From the NCBI GenBank assembly GCA_016748015.1, contig JAAOMT010000226.1:354604-418603 (forward strand): DNA of 64,000 bases, written 5' to 3'. This DNA is from Geosiphon pyriformis (taxonomy: Eukaryota; Glomeromycota; Glomeromycetes; Archaeosporales; Geosiphonaceae). Both the position numbers and the translations under genes were made by a program. Positions 37,077-49,998 of the stretch are shown here, one piece after another; within the stretch, counting starts at the first letter, position 1, and each line of letters starts with the position of its first letter. The notes beneath the pieces were generated by a model. It searched no databases, was not told the DNA's origin, and saw only the letters and a program-made list of their open reading frames with translations.

Positions 37077-37238
37077 ATGAGCCAAACCTCGAATTCAACC
37101 ACTAAAACCTTCAATAAATTAAGTCAAAACGGAACTTCAAAAAATCCTTCAATCTTTTCTGATTGTCAAATTTCTCACAGTGGAACGTATGGAAGCCAAT
37201 GCTCAATATTCAATGAAGGTGTTTTACCATGGTTTTAA
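37077..37238 (+). CDS. Diverged member of the CaaX-peptide family, terminal box lost
   Basis: ATG at 37077, TAA at 37236-37238, 53 residues. The start (M-S-Q-T-S-N-S-x-x-x-x-F-N-x-L-S) aligns with the 43-residue peptide (M-Q-P-T-T-N-S...F-N-P-L-S), and GTYGSQCSIF aligns with GSGTGQCSIM. Here, however, Cys42-Ser-Ile-Phe is followed by eight more residues, so no CaaX box is exposed. The run CAATATTC just after the Cys codon could hold a two-base insertion: without it the frame would close after four residues from the Cys. It is either a decaying paralogue or an altered precursor. Confidence 0.5.
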   Translation: MSQTSNSTTKTFNKLSQNGTSKNPSIFSDCQISHSGTYGSQCSIFNEGVLPWF

Positions 37239-39526
37239 AGTATAAAGGCCAAATATTTAGGGGATTTTTTACCAGAATCCAAGTATTTTTTTTTTGAAAT
37301 AGATTTTTTAATGACTAAATATAATTGGTTAAAAGCTTTTGAATAAATCGACCTTTTGACATCTTGCGATCTCTTGTAATTAGGCAAATATTTCAAGAAT
37401 TTTCAAATTATAATTAAATCACATAACTGTTTAATTAGTTCCTCTTTTTGACAAATATCAAATATTTATCCAAAGCAAAATCTAAGTGAGAATATTCTCA
37501 ATACCCATTGTAATTATAATGATCATCTTGTCGATTAAAAAAAGTCTAAAAAAATCTTTTAGGTGTTTAGTTGCATAAATAACTTTTTATTTAATTTAAA
37601 AAATAGAAATATAGGTTTAATTGGTTTGATAAATTTATATAGTAACTATACCAGACGTCTAAATTTTATTATAAAACTAAAAAATTTAAAATTTTTTGAA
37701 CAAAGTCCCAATGTCATGTTGAATCCAATAGGTTTTTGAAATTAATACTTTAAATATCTCTGAGAAACACTAAATACCATTAAGCATTAAAACTATATAT
37801 ATGGAGAGAAATAACTTCGCTAAGGTAAATAATTTTTTAAGCATAATTTTGCGAATAGGAATTAGTATTTTCTTCAGTCAGTTCTCTTCAATCATACTCT
37901 TCAATTATATATGAATGAAGCAAGCCTTTCAATTTTTATTTATATCCATTTCTCACCATTATTACAAAATTGATTGATTTTTGCTTTGGAAAATGAAAAA
38001 CCTTTTTTTATTTTTTGCATCAATTGAATTGCAGATATCAAACCTCTAAACAATATTATGCTTTTAGCATTGTCACTGGAAAACAGGTATTCATACGATT
38101 ATCACACGTTTTTATGAATTCATGCCACTCCCATTTTAGCAGATCATATGATTATGACTCTATTATTACCGCATATAATTTACTTGCTCTCAAGATTTTT
38201 TATATATGCCTATACAAATTATAATACACCTAGTATAAACTGAATAATGAATTTAACATCTCATTTAGAAAATAATGAAATGATACTTTTCGATTTAATT
38301 TCAAAAACCGTCAAAATCAATTCAAAAGTTGTTACTAGTAAATTTTAATGAAAACGTTTTTCTTGAAATAAGTTGAATTCTAAAGCGAGATAATAATTAC
38401 AAAATATATATCTTTAATTAAAGTATCATGAGGTTTCTACCACCAACAGGACTTAATTTTAAAAAAAAATTGTGTATCAACTTTTAAATCTACTAAAATT
38501 TTTAAACTTTAATATCTTGCTAGATTTCTGATGGATTCAATATCATTGTGATTGAAGCAAATACATTAAATTCTATAGCCCATTGAATTTTTTGAGAACA
38601 CAATCACTTAATTTAATTTAAAAAATTCTCATCAATTATTGATTATTGATTATTAATTATTGATTAAAAACTAAAATAAAAACAAAAATTCACTTTATAA
38701 ATTTATTATATAAATTTTATTTATTCAAATCCCAAGTTAATAATTAACTTGAAATCAAAATATCATGTTTTAAATATATTCAATAATTTGTTTTTTTCAA
38801 TAATAACAAAAAATTATATCACAATAAACAAACAAATAAAATGTTGATTCAAGAAACCGAATTAGAATTTAAGAAAATAAAAATTATTTATTTTATTTTA
38901 TTTTTGAACAACGCTAATTGAAGTCTTAACAATTACAAAAGCTTGAAAATGAACCTCTTGTAATGATACAGTAATTAAAATTTTCTAATTTATTTATAGT
39001 AATTTGAGTAAATTAAAAGATTTGTATTCAATGATAAAGTTTTTTTTTAAAAAAAAAAAGTATTCGAAACATTTATAATATTGACAAATATCGTTTAAAT
39101 TTAAGTATTATTTATTTGATTTCCATAAATTGGTCATTAGTCAACTCTAAAGTTAATAATTTCATTGTAGTTTAGAAAAAAATATTTTATTTTAATTGTT
39201 AAAAAAAATCATTTTTTATAACTTCTACGTGAATATTAGTGTTAAAAGTTTTATTGATTTTCTGTTTAACTATTATTCTTATAGTGAATCTTTTAAATTT
39301 TATTCAATAATACTCGATATTCAATCTTTTACAAATTTAAATCTATGTGTAATCTTAATATTACATTTGATTACACTTGTAAATTATCAAAAACAAATCA
39401 AACTTCTTTCTCTCGTACATTCAAAATTCCGCAAAGAACAACATTTTGAAAAAAAAGTTTTTTGTTTTTTCTCTTGTTATATCCTTCACAATTTTTCAAA
39501 ACACAAACCTCTTTGTGGTGGACCTG
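37239..39526. other. AT-rich DNA, no supported gene
   Basis: Frames at 38015-38224 and 39196-39540 lack recognisable content. The latter overlaps the start of the LINE relic and may be its 5' region. Confidence 0.5.
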
Positions 39527-41404
39527 ATGGCTGTTTCTAGCAGTAATATGACAAAAAAAAAGACAGCAAAGAGATCTGTACATGGTTCTTTTAATGATAC
39601 CTTTTCTCAAAGGCAAAAAATTTCTGTTGGCAATGTTAAACACTCAGGTGATAAAAAGGATATCTCTAAGCAGGCCTTTGATAGATGTTGATAGATTTTT
39701 AAACAGGGAAACTGACTCAGATAGGGAGGCAAGCAACACTCTGTTGGCTGGTGCTAGTTACAAAGTAAATAATAAAAGTTACACTTACCTTTACTTTAAA
39801 AAAAATACTCCTAAAATGAAAAGATTCAATACTGGTAAAGTGGTCACCTTCTCTCTTGGCTCTTGCGATTATTCTTTTAAAATTTGAAGAGATTATTAGA
39901 TCGACTTTTATCTTAAAGAAAAACATGAACCAAGCAGCAATATTGGCTGATGAAAAAAGTATTCAAATAAACAACAATCTTAAAAAACAGGAAATTCATT
40001 TAGATTAGACTGTGATAATTAAAAAAATTTCTATAAATATGTTTAAAAAACAATTATTTTTGCTTTGTTTAAGTTTAATTAAGTGGTGTTAAATTAATTA
40101 CAACCTATTAAGCTATGACAAAAAACTGTAATAAAATTTGCTAAATTAGACCAGACTAATTTATTAATATTTAAGTACTATTTTAATTGAAAAAAATTCT
40201 GTGTATATAATCAAGACCAATAGAAACTAAACAACATAGTTATTTAAAGATTGATTTAAGACATTGTTGTTTAAAAAAACTAATAAGAAAACTTGTATTA
40301 TTAATTGCATATTTGTTATTAATATTAGAATTAAATATGTACTGTTTGTTTTAAATTTAAAAAAATCTAAAGCAGACTTATTATACTATTTTGTTTTTGG
40401 TAATGTAAATTATTCTTAAACTTGTTTGGATTTAGTTCATTGTAAAAAGTGTAAAAATTATAATTACTCTGCCATAAAGTATAATTTTTCTGTAAACTTT
40501 GTCCTTTCTTCTAAAAAAATTTATAAATGTATACTTTTAGATAATAATTGTTTTTGTTTAATCTACTTTTATGCTAAGAAGAATGTTTTTATTATGCGTT
40601 TAATAGCTTTTAGTAGTAAATTTTGGGTCTAAATAGTGTTGTTTAATTGGGTTTTTAATGATAGTTTTGTGAGTTTTTTATCTTTTGCTGAAGTTTTTCT
40701 TGTTAATGTTTTAACTTTAGCGGTTTTATAACTAAAAAGATTAGAAAAAAGTTTATAACTTTTTTTTGATCAAGTTTTTATTGTTTTTGGTAAATTAAAT
40801 GACTTGTTTTCTTCTGTTTTCTTTCTTTAAATAACTGTTATCTTTTTGTTGCCACCAACTGTTTTTAATATAATATTAAATAATTTTTTTAAGAAAATTG
40901 TAAATATGCTATCTGTAGTTTCTGGTATTTTTGTATTTGTTATCAAGCAATTGAATAATTTTAAAACAAATATTTGTGAGCTTTTTAGCTCTGTTAATAC
41001 TATTTTGTTAAGACTCAGTATAATATTTTCTAATAGTAATATGTATATTATTATTTTTTATGAACAGTTTAGTTTAGAAATTGTCACATGTAATATAAAA
41101 AAATAAACAATTTTACAAAGCAAAAAGACATTATTAAGTAGTATACAAATATGAATAATTTAATTTTTATTGTAACTACAATAAAATTAAAGAATTAAAT
41201 TAAGTTTTGAATTAAAAATAAGTTTAATAATGTGTGAGTTTTTATTTTTGGCTCAAATTTTTTTTATTTAAATTCTAAAATAATAATTATTATAAACAAT
41301 AATTTAACTTGTCATGTTTTTAAAATTTTTAAAATAAAAGATTATTTATTGTTAATAAAGCTTTTGTTCAAAAATAAGCTTTTTGTATTAATAATAAAAC
41401 TATA
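39527..41404 (+). pseudogene. LINE relic, plus strand: ORF1 and first part of endonuclease
   Basis: Several frames together follow the order of the minus-strand LINE at 55.3-62 kb. Near 39527-39700 is a Lys-rich N-terminal part (MTKKKTAKRSVHGSF), then NTPKMKRFNTG. At about 39883-40065 EEIIRSTFILKKNMNQAA parallels GEIIRVTFTSEKAMMAAG of the other copy. Around 40433-40480 a zinc knuckle reads C-x2-C-x4-Y-x4-Y, with the His and last Cys ligands changed to Tyr. The endonuclease begins near 41084 (IVTCNIKK) and reads through NNLTCHVFKI and LLIKLLFKNKLFV straight into the mariner element. Multiple stops and frameshifts make it dead. It was interrupted by the transposon and resumes at 42646. Confidence 0.75.
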
Positions 41405-41425
41405 CAGTACCCCTGAAAAGTAATG
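41405..41425 (+). repeat. Left terminal inverted repeat of the mariner-like element
   Basis: Fifteen of 21 positions agree with the inverted right end, including the outer CAGT and the inner AAAAGTAATG. Confidence 0.85.
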
Positions 41426-41582
41426 GTGGAGTAACTCTTGCGGCGCGTAATTCTTATTATGATCCAATCAGCTATTGTTAAGACATTTTAAGTAATAATT
41501 TGTACACGTATATATTCCATGCTACTATTTTTATTTTTTAAAACAAAATTGTTTTGACCAATAACGCATTTTATTTCTTATA

Positions 41583-42538
41583 ATGAAATATAATCCTGTA
41601 AAATTCAATCGTGAAGTCATTAAGAGATTTTGGCAACAAGGTTATCGAAGTCCAACCGAAATATCTCGAAAAACAAATATTCCTCTTCTCTCTTGTGAAT
41701 GATATATAGGACAACTTCGTAAAAATGGTCAAATTCGAGCAATTCATTGTTCAGGTCGTCCACAAAAAACTTTACCAAAAATGTGTCACCAGATTGGAAA
41801 AATCGTAAATCGAAATTACTTTACCTCAGCAATTGAAATCAAGGCACAACTTGCAAAAACATATTCTGATTGATATAAGTGAACAGACTATTCACGATGA
41901 ACTTTTTAGGCTTGGTTATACAGCTGTTTTACCAAGACGTGTACCTCTACTCACCGAACAAGCCAAACAAAACCAATTAGTATGGGCTTAAGAACATTCT
42001 AATATAATTGGCACAAAGTAGTATTTGCAGATGAAACAACTTTACAAATGTTTTGAAATACTTGTTTGGCTTGTTCTCATTCGGGTAAACCTATTGCACC
42101 AATGGTAAAACATCCATTTAAACTTCATATGTGAGGAGCAATTTGTGCATATGGAAAAGTTGAAATATGCATCTTTACAGAAAATATGGACCGATATCTT
42201 TATCGTAAAATTCCAGCATGATAATGATCCAAAGCATACTTCAAAAGATGTTCACGCAGATATTGAGATGCAACTGCCAAATCACGTTTTGTCTTGGCCA
42301 TCATATAGTTCAGATCTCAATCTAATTGAGAATATTTGGCTATTCTTAAACAAAACGTTGAGAAAAAAGTCAAAGCAATAATAGCACACAAAAAAATATC
42401 TCTCAAGCGATTTTTATTACAATAGTAGAAGAAGAATCGAATAATCTGTCTAATGAGGCCATTCTTAACTGTATTACTAGTATGCAAAATCGAATTCAAG
42501 ATTGTATTAATGTAAAAGGAGGATATACTAAATATTAA
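41583..42538 (+). pseudogene. Transposase of the mariner-like element, broken
   Basis: From ATG 41583 the frame gives a helix-turn-helix-like N terminus (FNREVIKRFWQQGYRSPTEI) and then a TGA. Later pieces in other frames read ISEQTIHDELFRLGY, VVFADETTLQMF, KLHM-stop-GAICAYGK, DNDPKHTSK and WPSYSSDLNLIENIW. The order and the D (FADE), D (DNDP) and E (IENIW) residues mark a DDE-type Tc1/mariner transposase. There are at least three in-frame TGA codons, a TAA and several frameshifts, so it cannot make active protein. Several stops occupy sites where the family has Trp or Arg. Confidence 0.88.
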
Positions 42539-42624
42539 TTTTTTGAATATATATTCTTTACTTATATATCTATTAAATATTAAAATTTAAACAGAAATTA
42601 TCATGTATAAAAAAAATACCCTGT

Positions 42625-42645
42625 CATTACTTTTTGAAAGGACTG
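42625..42645 (-). repeat. Right terminal inverted repeat of the mariner-like element
   Basis: Inverted partner of 41405-41425, ending ACTG before TA. Confidence 0.85.
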
Positions 42646-43350
42646 TATATATGTGTAATTTTGAAAAAAAATTTAGTTCAAACTCACAATATAAATTCTT
42701 TAATTGTTAAAACAATAAATAAGTATTTTTTTTATCTTAAATACTAACTTTAATAAAAATAATACAAAGAAAAGTATTAATTTAATATGTGCTTAAATTT
42801 TAAATTTGTTAACTTTTTAATAAGCAATTTTGTTACTAAAAGCAATAACATAAAAAAATTTAAAAAGTATTGAAAAATTAATTAATTATATTTTGGTATT
42901 GGTTTTTTTTGTTATTGTTTTATCTAGTTATGCTGTTTTAAATATGACTGATTTTTTTAATATTAATCACAAAGCCGTTTTGGTTTTAGTAGAATTAAAT
43001 AAACTTTTCAATATAAAATTTTTTGTTTTATAAAAATAAGTAAACAAAAAAGAGTAAAAATACAATATTAAAAATACAAATAATAAAAAGTGATTTTGCT
43101 TAAGAATATTTTATTATTAAAAGCAATTAGTTTGTTTGGTTTTTTTTGTGATTTTAATTAAGTCAAAAACTTGGAATTAATATGACTATTATTAAATAAT
43201 ATTATATATAAATTAACAAATATAGTTTTCAAAAAAGTATAATCTTGTAATTTTAATAATATTAGGATCAAAGAATTATTTAGATCATTTAAATTGAAAA
43301 TTTTGACACCTAAAATTATTAAAATAGTATTATTAGATGTTTTAATTATT
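42646..43350 (+). pseudogene. LINE relic continued: rest of endonuclease and linker
   Basis: Directly after the mariner, frames read NINSLIVKTINKY and FKFVNFL, then TDFFNINHKAVLVLVELNKLF at about 42944-43012. In the minus-strand copy the matching stretch is FDTDY-stop-AVSVFLGLGGLLD. Further on, FKKV-stop-SCNFNNI and KLKILTPKIIKI (43222-43325) parallel FKKKWFRGFDEV and KLELLVSKIIKV. Here the endonuclease His is kept but the Asp residues are Asn. The relic must continue right as ever more AT-rich DNA, where I can no longer follow it. Confidence 0.75.
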
Positions 43351-46300
43351 TTCTAAATTACTGTTAATGTTATTTTGTTGTTAATTTTGTTGTTAATAAA
43401 AGTTAATAAATTTCAATAAATTAATTAATTTCTAAAGTATTTCTCTATACTTTAGATTATTATTGCTGTTAAATTTATAATAAAATGACAAATTTTATGT
43501 TAATTATTTGTAAAATTATTTTGGAGTACAGAAAATCAGAAAGTCTTTTTAAAGTTAAAAAAAATCAAATCAAATTATTTTTGATGTATAAATTTTTTCT
43601 ATTTTTGTTTAAGAAGTTTTTGTGTAATAATTTAATTATTTTTATTGTTTTTACTATTTTTTAAAATCATATAAAAAATAAAATTTAATATAAATCAAAA
43701 AAAAATTAATATTTAATCTTAAAGATTGTTTAATAATAATTATTAATTTTAAGTTTTAAGAAATATCTTCTGAATTAATTAAGAGAAATTGTGTACTAAT
43801 TTGTGAAATTAAAAATTAAAAATTGGTTCTTGAATAATAATGTTTTGGTCTGTTATTATGTGTAACTTTTTTTAAAATCTTATTATTAAGTTTTAATTTA
43901 TATAATTTATTTTTTAGAATTTTATATATATAAAATAATTCATTTTATTTATGATCAAATTTTTTATTCTATTGTTTTTTAGTCCTAGTTTTGTATAAAA
44001 AAAAATTATTTTTAACTTTAAATTTATTAATAGTAAATAACAATTTGTTGTTATATTATTTTTTTGTTAAGCTTAAAAATATTTAATATAAGTAATTACA
44101 ATTTTTTTTTTTTAAAGTGCTAAAAAGAATATAAACTCTTTATTAAAGTTTTTTCTGTAGTTGGTTAAATTAAATAAGTTTTTAATAAGAAGTTAATTGA
44201 TAATATTGCTGTTTTTCTATAAATTAAATCAAATAATATGTGTTTTATTGTATTTTGTTTAAGTATTTTATCTGTTAATAATATTTATAGAATAAAGATA
44301 TCTTATTTCTGTTTAAAATTAATTAAAATTTTGGTTAATAATTTACAAAGTGTTTTATTTAAAAATAATATAGTAAAAATAAAAGTATTTTAACATTAAA
44401 TTATTTACAAATTTTTTGTATTAAGTTGTTTATAAAATATGTTTTTTGGTTAAATAAAAATTTAATTGTATATTTGTGTTTATAAATAATGTTTTTGTAA
44501 ATAAAATTTGTTATTAATTTTGTATCAGTTTTTTAAATAGTTTTTATTTTAAACTATTTTATAAGATAATCTATAATAATTACAACATATTAATTTTTTA
44601 ATTGTAATAATAGTGATCTAATTAAATTAATATCAATTTTGTCAAAAGTTGTCTAATTTTAATTGAATTTAAATATTCAATAAGATAAAATTTTTTTTTT
44701 AATAATTTTTATAAAATTTAATATATTATTAAATATTTTTTTATATATAATACCAAAAATAATATTCTAATGTTTTTTGAATTGTGTTGTCTTTTTTAAA
44801 ATGTGCTAAAGATAAGTTTAAATATATATTGTAAAAATTGGTTTTTTTTATGTTTTAAAACTAATTTAAATAAATTGTTTAAATTTTTGTAATTTTAATA
44901 ATAAATATTATTATTATGTAAAAAATATTGTATTAATTAATATTAATAAACAATGTTTTTTACTTAAAGTCAAGTTTTTTAATATTGTAAATGTCTCTAA
45001 ATAAATTTTAATTTTGTTATAATTTTTAAAATTTATTGTATATTGTTAATTTGTTAATTTATTAAATTGGTTAGTATTTTGATATTAATTTTATTTTATT
45101 TTTAAAAGATTATTAATGTTTGTGTATTATATTATAATTATAATTAGCTAAAAAATCAGTCTATTAAAATTGTTTTTTATTAAACTTGGAATTTTTTTTG
45201 TTAAGCCATTTAAATTTAATATTGTTAATAATAATATTAAATTGTTTGTCTTTTTTAAAATATTGTCGAAAATATTAAAAAGCCCAAATAACTTTTATTG
45301 TTTTTAATTTAATAAATAAATATTTGGTTTTAGCAGATTTAAAAGTTTTATTAGAATAAACAACTACTTTTTTATTTAATTAAAATAGAATGTTATTAAA
45401 TATTGTAAAAAATTTATTAGTAATTAATTCAATTTTTTGTTAAAATTAAAATAAACAAAAATTTAAACTGTTGCTAATCTTGTTTTAAATATTTTAAAAA
45501 CTTTTTATTGTGCTAAATTTAATATTTTCTTAACCAAGTAATTAAGAAATTTGCAATTTTAAGAATTTTTTTAAAAATTTTTGGTAATAAAATACTAATT
45601 TTATAAATTCTGTTTTTATTTACAATATGGCCAAAAAAACCAAACTTGTTTTTTCAAAATAATATTTTTTATTATTGAGTTTTAATTTTGCTTTTTATAA
45701 TCATTAAAAAACTTTTTATAAGTAAATTAAATAAGCTTTAAATATTAAAAAATAGATATTAGTTTTATCTAAACAGACAAATATTAATTGCTATAAAAGT
45801 TTAATATATACAATATTTATAAATTGTTAGAATATTATTAATATATTGTATAATCTAATAAACATTATATTAAATTTGTAATTTTTTTGAATTACAAACG
45901 CTGTTTTTAGACAATTTTTAAAGTCTATAAATATTTTTTAATATTTACTTTTTTAGATTTACTAAAAGTATTTAACATATTATTAATTTATTAAAAAAAA
46001 TATTTCTAATTGTTATATTATTAAGTTAATAATAGTTTATACAAAATCTAATTTTTTTATTTTTTTTACCAAAACTACTAATAAATTTATAAGCTTTTTA
46101 ATAATTAAATAAGCTTATTATTAAGCATTTTTTGAATTTTTTCTTTAATAAATTGGTAATTAATAAATAATATTTTATATTTTTATTGATATTTTGGTTT
46201 AGTATCTTTAAGATAAATATAATATTAAATTATTATTGTTTTAAACAAAAATATTAGTATATTTTATAATAAGCTGCTTGAGTTGTTTTTGTTAATATGA

Positions 46301-49300
46301 TTTCAATTTTTTTATGTTAATTTAGAATAACTTTTTACAATTATATAATAACTTTTAATATTAAAAGTAGCAATTATTTTTAAGAGTAAATATTCAATAA
46401 TTTTTATCAAATTAGAAACTATTTGTGATATTTTTTCTTAAAAAATATTGTTGTGTATTATTTTAATATTTAATTGTTTATTTAAAATATTAAAATAGCT
46501 ATTAATATTTTAAAATATGATCTTGAATTTTTTTATTTCTTTAAGAAAATAAATATTAAAAATTAAGATTTCGTATTTATTACAAACTTATTAATTTAAT
46601 TCAAATATTTGAATAGTAATAGGTTTTAAACTAATAAATATTTCTTAATATTTTTTTAAAAATAGAATTGTAATTGTTTTTGGTAATTTAAAAATTTGAT
46701 GAGATTTATCTTGCAAATTAAGAATTAAGTTTATTAGAACTGTAAATCATTCTATTAAATTAAACTCTTGAGTTTTTTTATTATTTTTTCTTAATACTTC
46801 TTAATTTTAACTGATTACAAATTTGAAATGTTAATTAAAAATAAATAAATAGCTTGAATAATTTTTTCAGTATGTTTAATTTTAAAAAACTTTTTAGTTT
46901 TGTTTTATAACATGATTGTAATATCTTTAATATATTTTGCATCTTTTTTAATATTAATTTTTTTGCTTATTAATAATTATTAAGAAGCAATTTGTATTAT
47001 TGCTTTTAATAAAATTTGAACACAATTATTAAATTGATTTTGATTAATAATTTTAATTACAAAACCAAAATGTTTTTTTTAGATATTATAAATTATATTC
47101 AACATTAATTATGTTTTTTTTCTAATTTAATTCTCTGTTTATTATTGTTAAAATACTTGAGTTGTACTGCACATTAATTTTTAATAAGATAAATTAAAGT
47201 AATTAACAAAATTTCTTTTCAAATTTAATTTTATATTTGTTTTTATAATAAATAATAATATTTTAAAAACATAATATTCTAAATATTATTGATTATTATA
47301 AAACATAATACATTCTTTATACAATTGAATATTTATTTGCTTTAATTATTAAATTTGGGTTTTTTAAAAAGTAAATATGGCTAATAATTAAGTAATAGAG
47401 TTCAATTTTATTTTTATAATCAAATTTAATAAGATCTAAAGTGTATTCAATGTATTTGGCTTTTTTTATTTGTCAAATATCTTTTTGAATTCTTTTATTA
47501 ATTAAAAATATTAGCAATTTATAGATTATTTTTGTATTATAATAGTAAAAATACAATTTGTTAAAAGTGTTATTATATGTTACTTAAAATAAAGTTCTTT
47601 TTTTTACTTTTTTTAAAATAAATAAAGCATATTAGCAGATTTAATTGCAAACTTTTCTTTTTATTAAAACATTAATATAATTGTATTTTTTTGCTAATAA
47701 TTATTCATAAATAAAACATAATTTATTGTTTTATTTTTTATTTTGTTTTAAATAACCAAATCGTTTTTAATAATAAGTTTTACAATAATAATAAGCGTAA
47801 TTTCCATATTTTTCTTTTAAAAATATACAGATTTTTATGAATAAGAGTTTTTTGTTACAATTTTTGCGTTTAAGTAATATATAAGCTTGTTTTTTTAAGA
47901 GCTTTAGTTTTGAGTAAAAAACATATTAATTACTGGTTTATTTAATTTTTAATATAATTTATTATATTGATTTAAAGTTTTGAGCCAAAAAGATATTAAT
48001 TGTGTTTCAAGTGTATTAAAAAGTTGTTGTTTTATTTTTTTAGCTTAATTAAATTATAAATTTAATACTATATAAGTTTTAATAAAAGGTTTTTTTTCTT
48101 TTAAATTTAAATACAGAGATTTTTTCCTATTATTTATTAAAAATATTATATATAACAAATACTTTAGTGTATTGTTCTTGATATAAAATTTTTAATTTTG
48201 TATTTCTTAATTTAAGTTAATATTGGCTTTAAAAAGTTAATTTTTTTTAATAATAGCTTGATATTAAAATGTATTTATAATTAAAAGTTTAATTAAAATA
48301 GTAATTCTATTAATTATAAAGAAAAAATTGGCAATTTTTTTTTAGAGTTTTTTTCATATTATTAACTGTAATAATTACTGTTTAAATTAATCTGTTAATA
48401 TTTGTTTGAGTTTTTATATTAACTAATAAGTAATAATACTTTTAGTAAATTTATTATTTAAAATTAATCAAATTGATTTTTTTAACTTTGGTTTTAATAT
48501 ATATTGTTGTAATTGCTTTTTGTTTTAAAATAATTATATTATTAAGTAAAAAAAAACATATTTGCTTTAAATTTAAATAGAAATATGTTTAATAAATTGG
48601 TATTTTTTACAAATAAAATAGTAATATTATTAAAAAAATTTAATAATTGTGTTATAGTTTTATCTCTAAAAAATGGAGTTTAATAAAAATCTTAGTCTTT
48701 AAACATTATAAGATAATTAGATTAAATGTAAATATGTTTTAATTGTTGTTAATTATGAAAATTGTTTTTGCTATTAATTAATTAATCAAGTTAAAGCATT
48801 TTTTTTTATAATTAATAACTTAAAACTGAAGATAATTAATATTATTATTGTTAGTAAACTTATAATAAGATAAGTTAATAATAATTAAATTAAAATCTTA
48901 GAAAATAGTAAATAAATAATAATAATAATAATAAATTATAGAATTATTATTAAAAAAAATAATATTTATTATTTTGTATTTATTAATTTTTTTATATTTT
49001 TAGTGTTCTAAAATCTTATTATAATGTAGTTTAAGTTTTAAGATTAATTGTTTAATAATAAAAAATTACTTTAATTTTGTTATTATAGTAATTAATATTT
49101 TTATTGTTAATTAGTAAAATAGTTTTTAGCTTTTTAATAAATTAGGTAATATTTTTTCAATTATTGAGCTAATTTTTTTTATGACCAAATTTATTAATTT
49201 GGTTTAATTAACTTTTTTTATAATTATTATATAAGCTTTAATATATTAAATAATAGAAACTAAGTTTTATAGAACATATAGTCAAATTTTTTTAAAAAGT

Positions 49301-49330
49301 TTATTTTTAGTCTAATAATAAATTAATTTA
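43351..49330. other. Extremely AT-rich DNA, T-rich on the plus strand; probable decayed LINE and other repeats
   Basis: No frame of interest. By spacing from the minus-strand LINE, the remaining RT and RNase H part of the plus-strand relic would extend to roughly 47 kb. T-richness of the plus strand agrees with a plus-sense LINE relic. A block at 43365-43520 is related to 51595-51765. Confidence 0.5.
43365..43520. repeat. Dispersed AT-rich repeat block, copy A
   Basis: ATTACTGTTAATGTTATTTT through ATAATAAAATGACAAATTTT aligns with 51595-51765 at most positions; many differences are A/T here versus G/C there. Confidence 0.7.
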
Positions 49331-49379
49331 AAACTTGGATATTATAATAATATTTATTTGTGTTTAATTGTCTAATTCT

Positions 49380-49905
49380 TTATAAAAATTTGTTAAATTT
49401 TCTAAAATAAGATAAGTAAAATTTAATTAATTTTTGTTTAATGTTTCAAAAATAGTTTTAAAAGATGATAAATATATTATTATTAATAAATTGCTTAAAA
49501 AAAGTATTTTTAAATACTTATTTGTTTTTAAAAATACATTTAAATTTTTAAATTATTTACTAACAGTTTTTTAAAGAAAATAAGAAATTGTTTTTAATAT
49601 TTTTGTTGTATTTTATTTATTAAAATTTTCTGCTTTTGTGATTTTATTAAACTATTTTTGAAGACTAATTTTAATATTTTTTTCTAAGAATTCTAAAATT
49701 TATATAATATATAAAATTGTTATATTTGTTATTTTTTTTGGTTTTTTTTTAATAAATTCAAAAATATTTCTTTTATTAGTTAAAGTTTCTGAATATTTAT
49801 TTTGATTTTTTAAGTAATTAATAAGATTAATACTTGTATAAATTAGTTTTAAAATTAGACTTTTTAATAATGTATATAATAATAGAGTAGAAGAAATATT
49901 ATAAA
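49380..49905 (-). repeat. Direct repeat block, copy 1 (more AT-decayed)
   Basis: Aligns along its length with 50440-51000 in the same orientation. Where they differ this copy usually has A or T and the other G or C, for example ATACTTATTTG versus TTGCCAATCTG. Confidence 0.75.
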
Positions 49906-49998
49906 AAATATTTATTCAAATTAACATTTTATTAATAATTCGATATTTAAGCACATTAAACACAAATTTTTTATCTTGCATATATAGTTTATAATTAT

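Larger units (their letters stand above)
41405..42645 (+). mobile_element. Tc1/mariner-like DNA transposon, complete ends, dead transposase
   Basis: The left end CAGTACCCCTGAAAAGTAATG at 41405 and the right end, inverted, CAGTCCTTTCAAAAAGTAATG, form imperfect terminal inverted repeats of about 21 bases. Both ends are flanked by TA (41403-41404 and 42646-42647), the target site of this superfamily. The 1241-base length is typical. The element lies inside the endonuclease region of a LINE relic; the LINE reading frame is continuous across the TA duplication, which independently fixes the boundaries. Confidence 0.9.

Noticed and set aside
10067-37238. Claiming a complete mating-type locus
   Set aside because: Only one homeodomain gene, no receptor gene, and the pheromone-like genes lie over 20 kb away across a poly-A gap and an adapter-marked join.
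41583-42540. TGA read as Trp (mitochondrial or mollicute-type code), since several transposase TGA codons sit at Trp-like sites
   Set aside because: TAG and TAA stops occur equally at expected Trp or Gln sites in the LINE, the LINE and host genes use TGG for Trp, and host genes end in TGA. Decay explains the pattern better.
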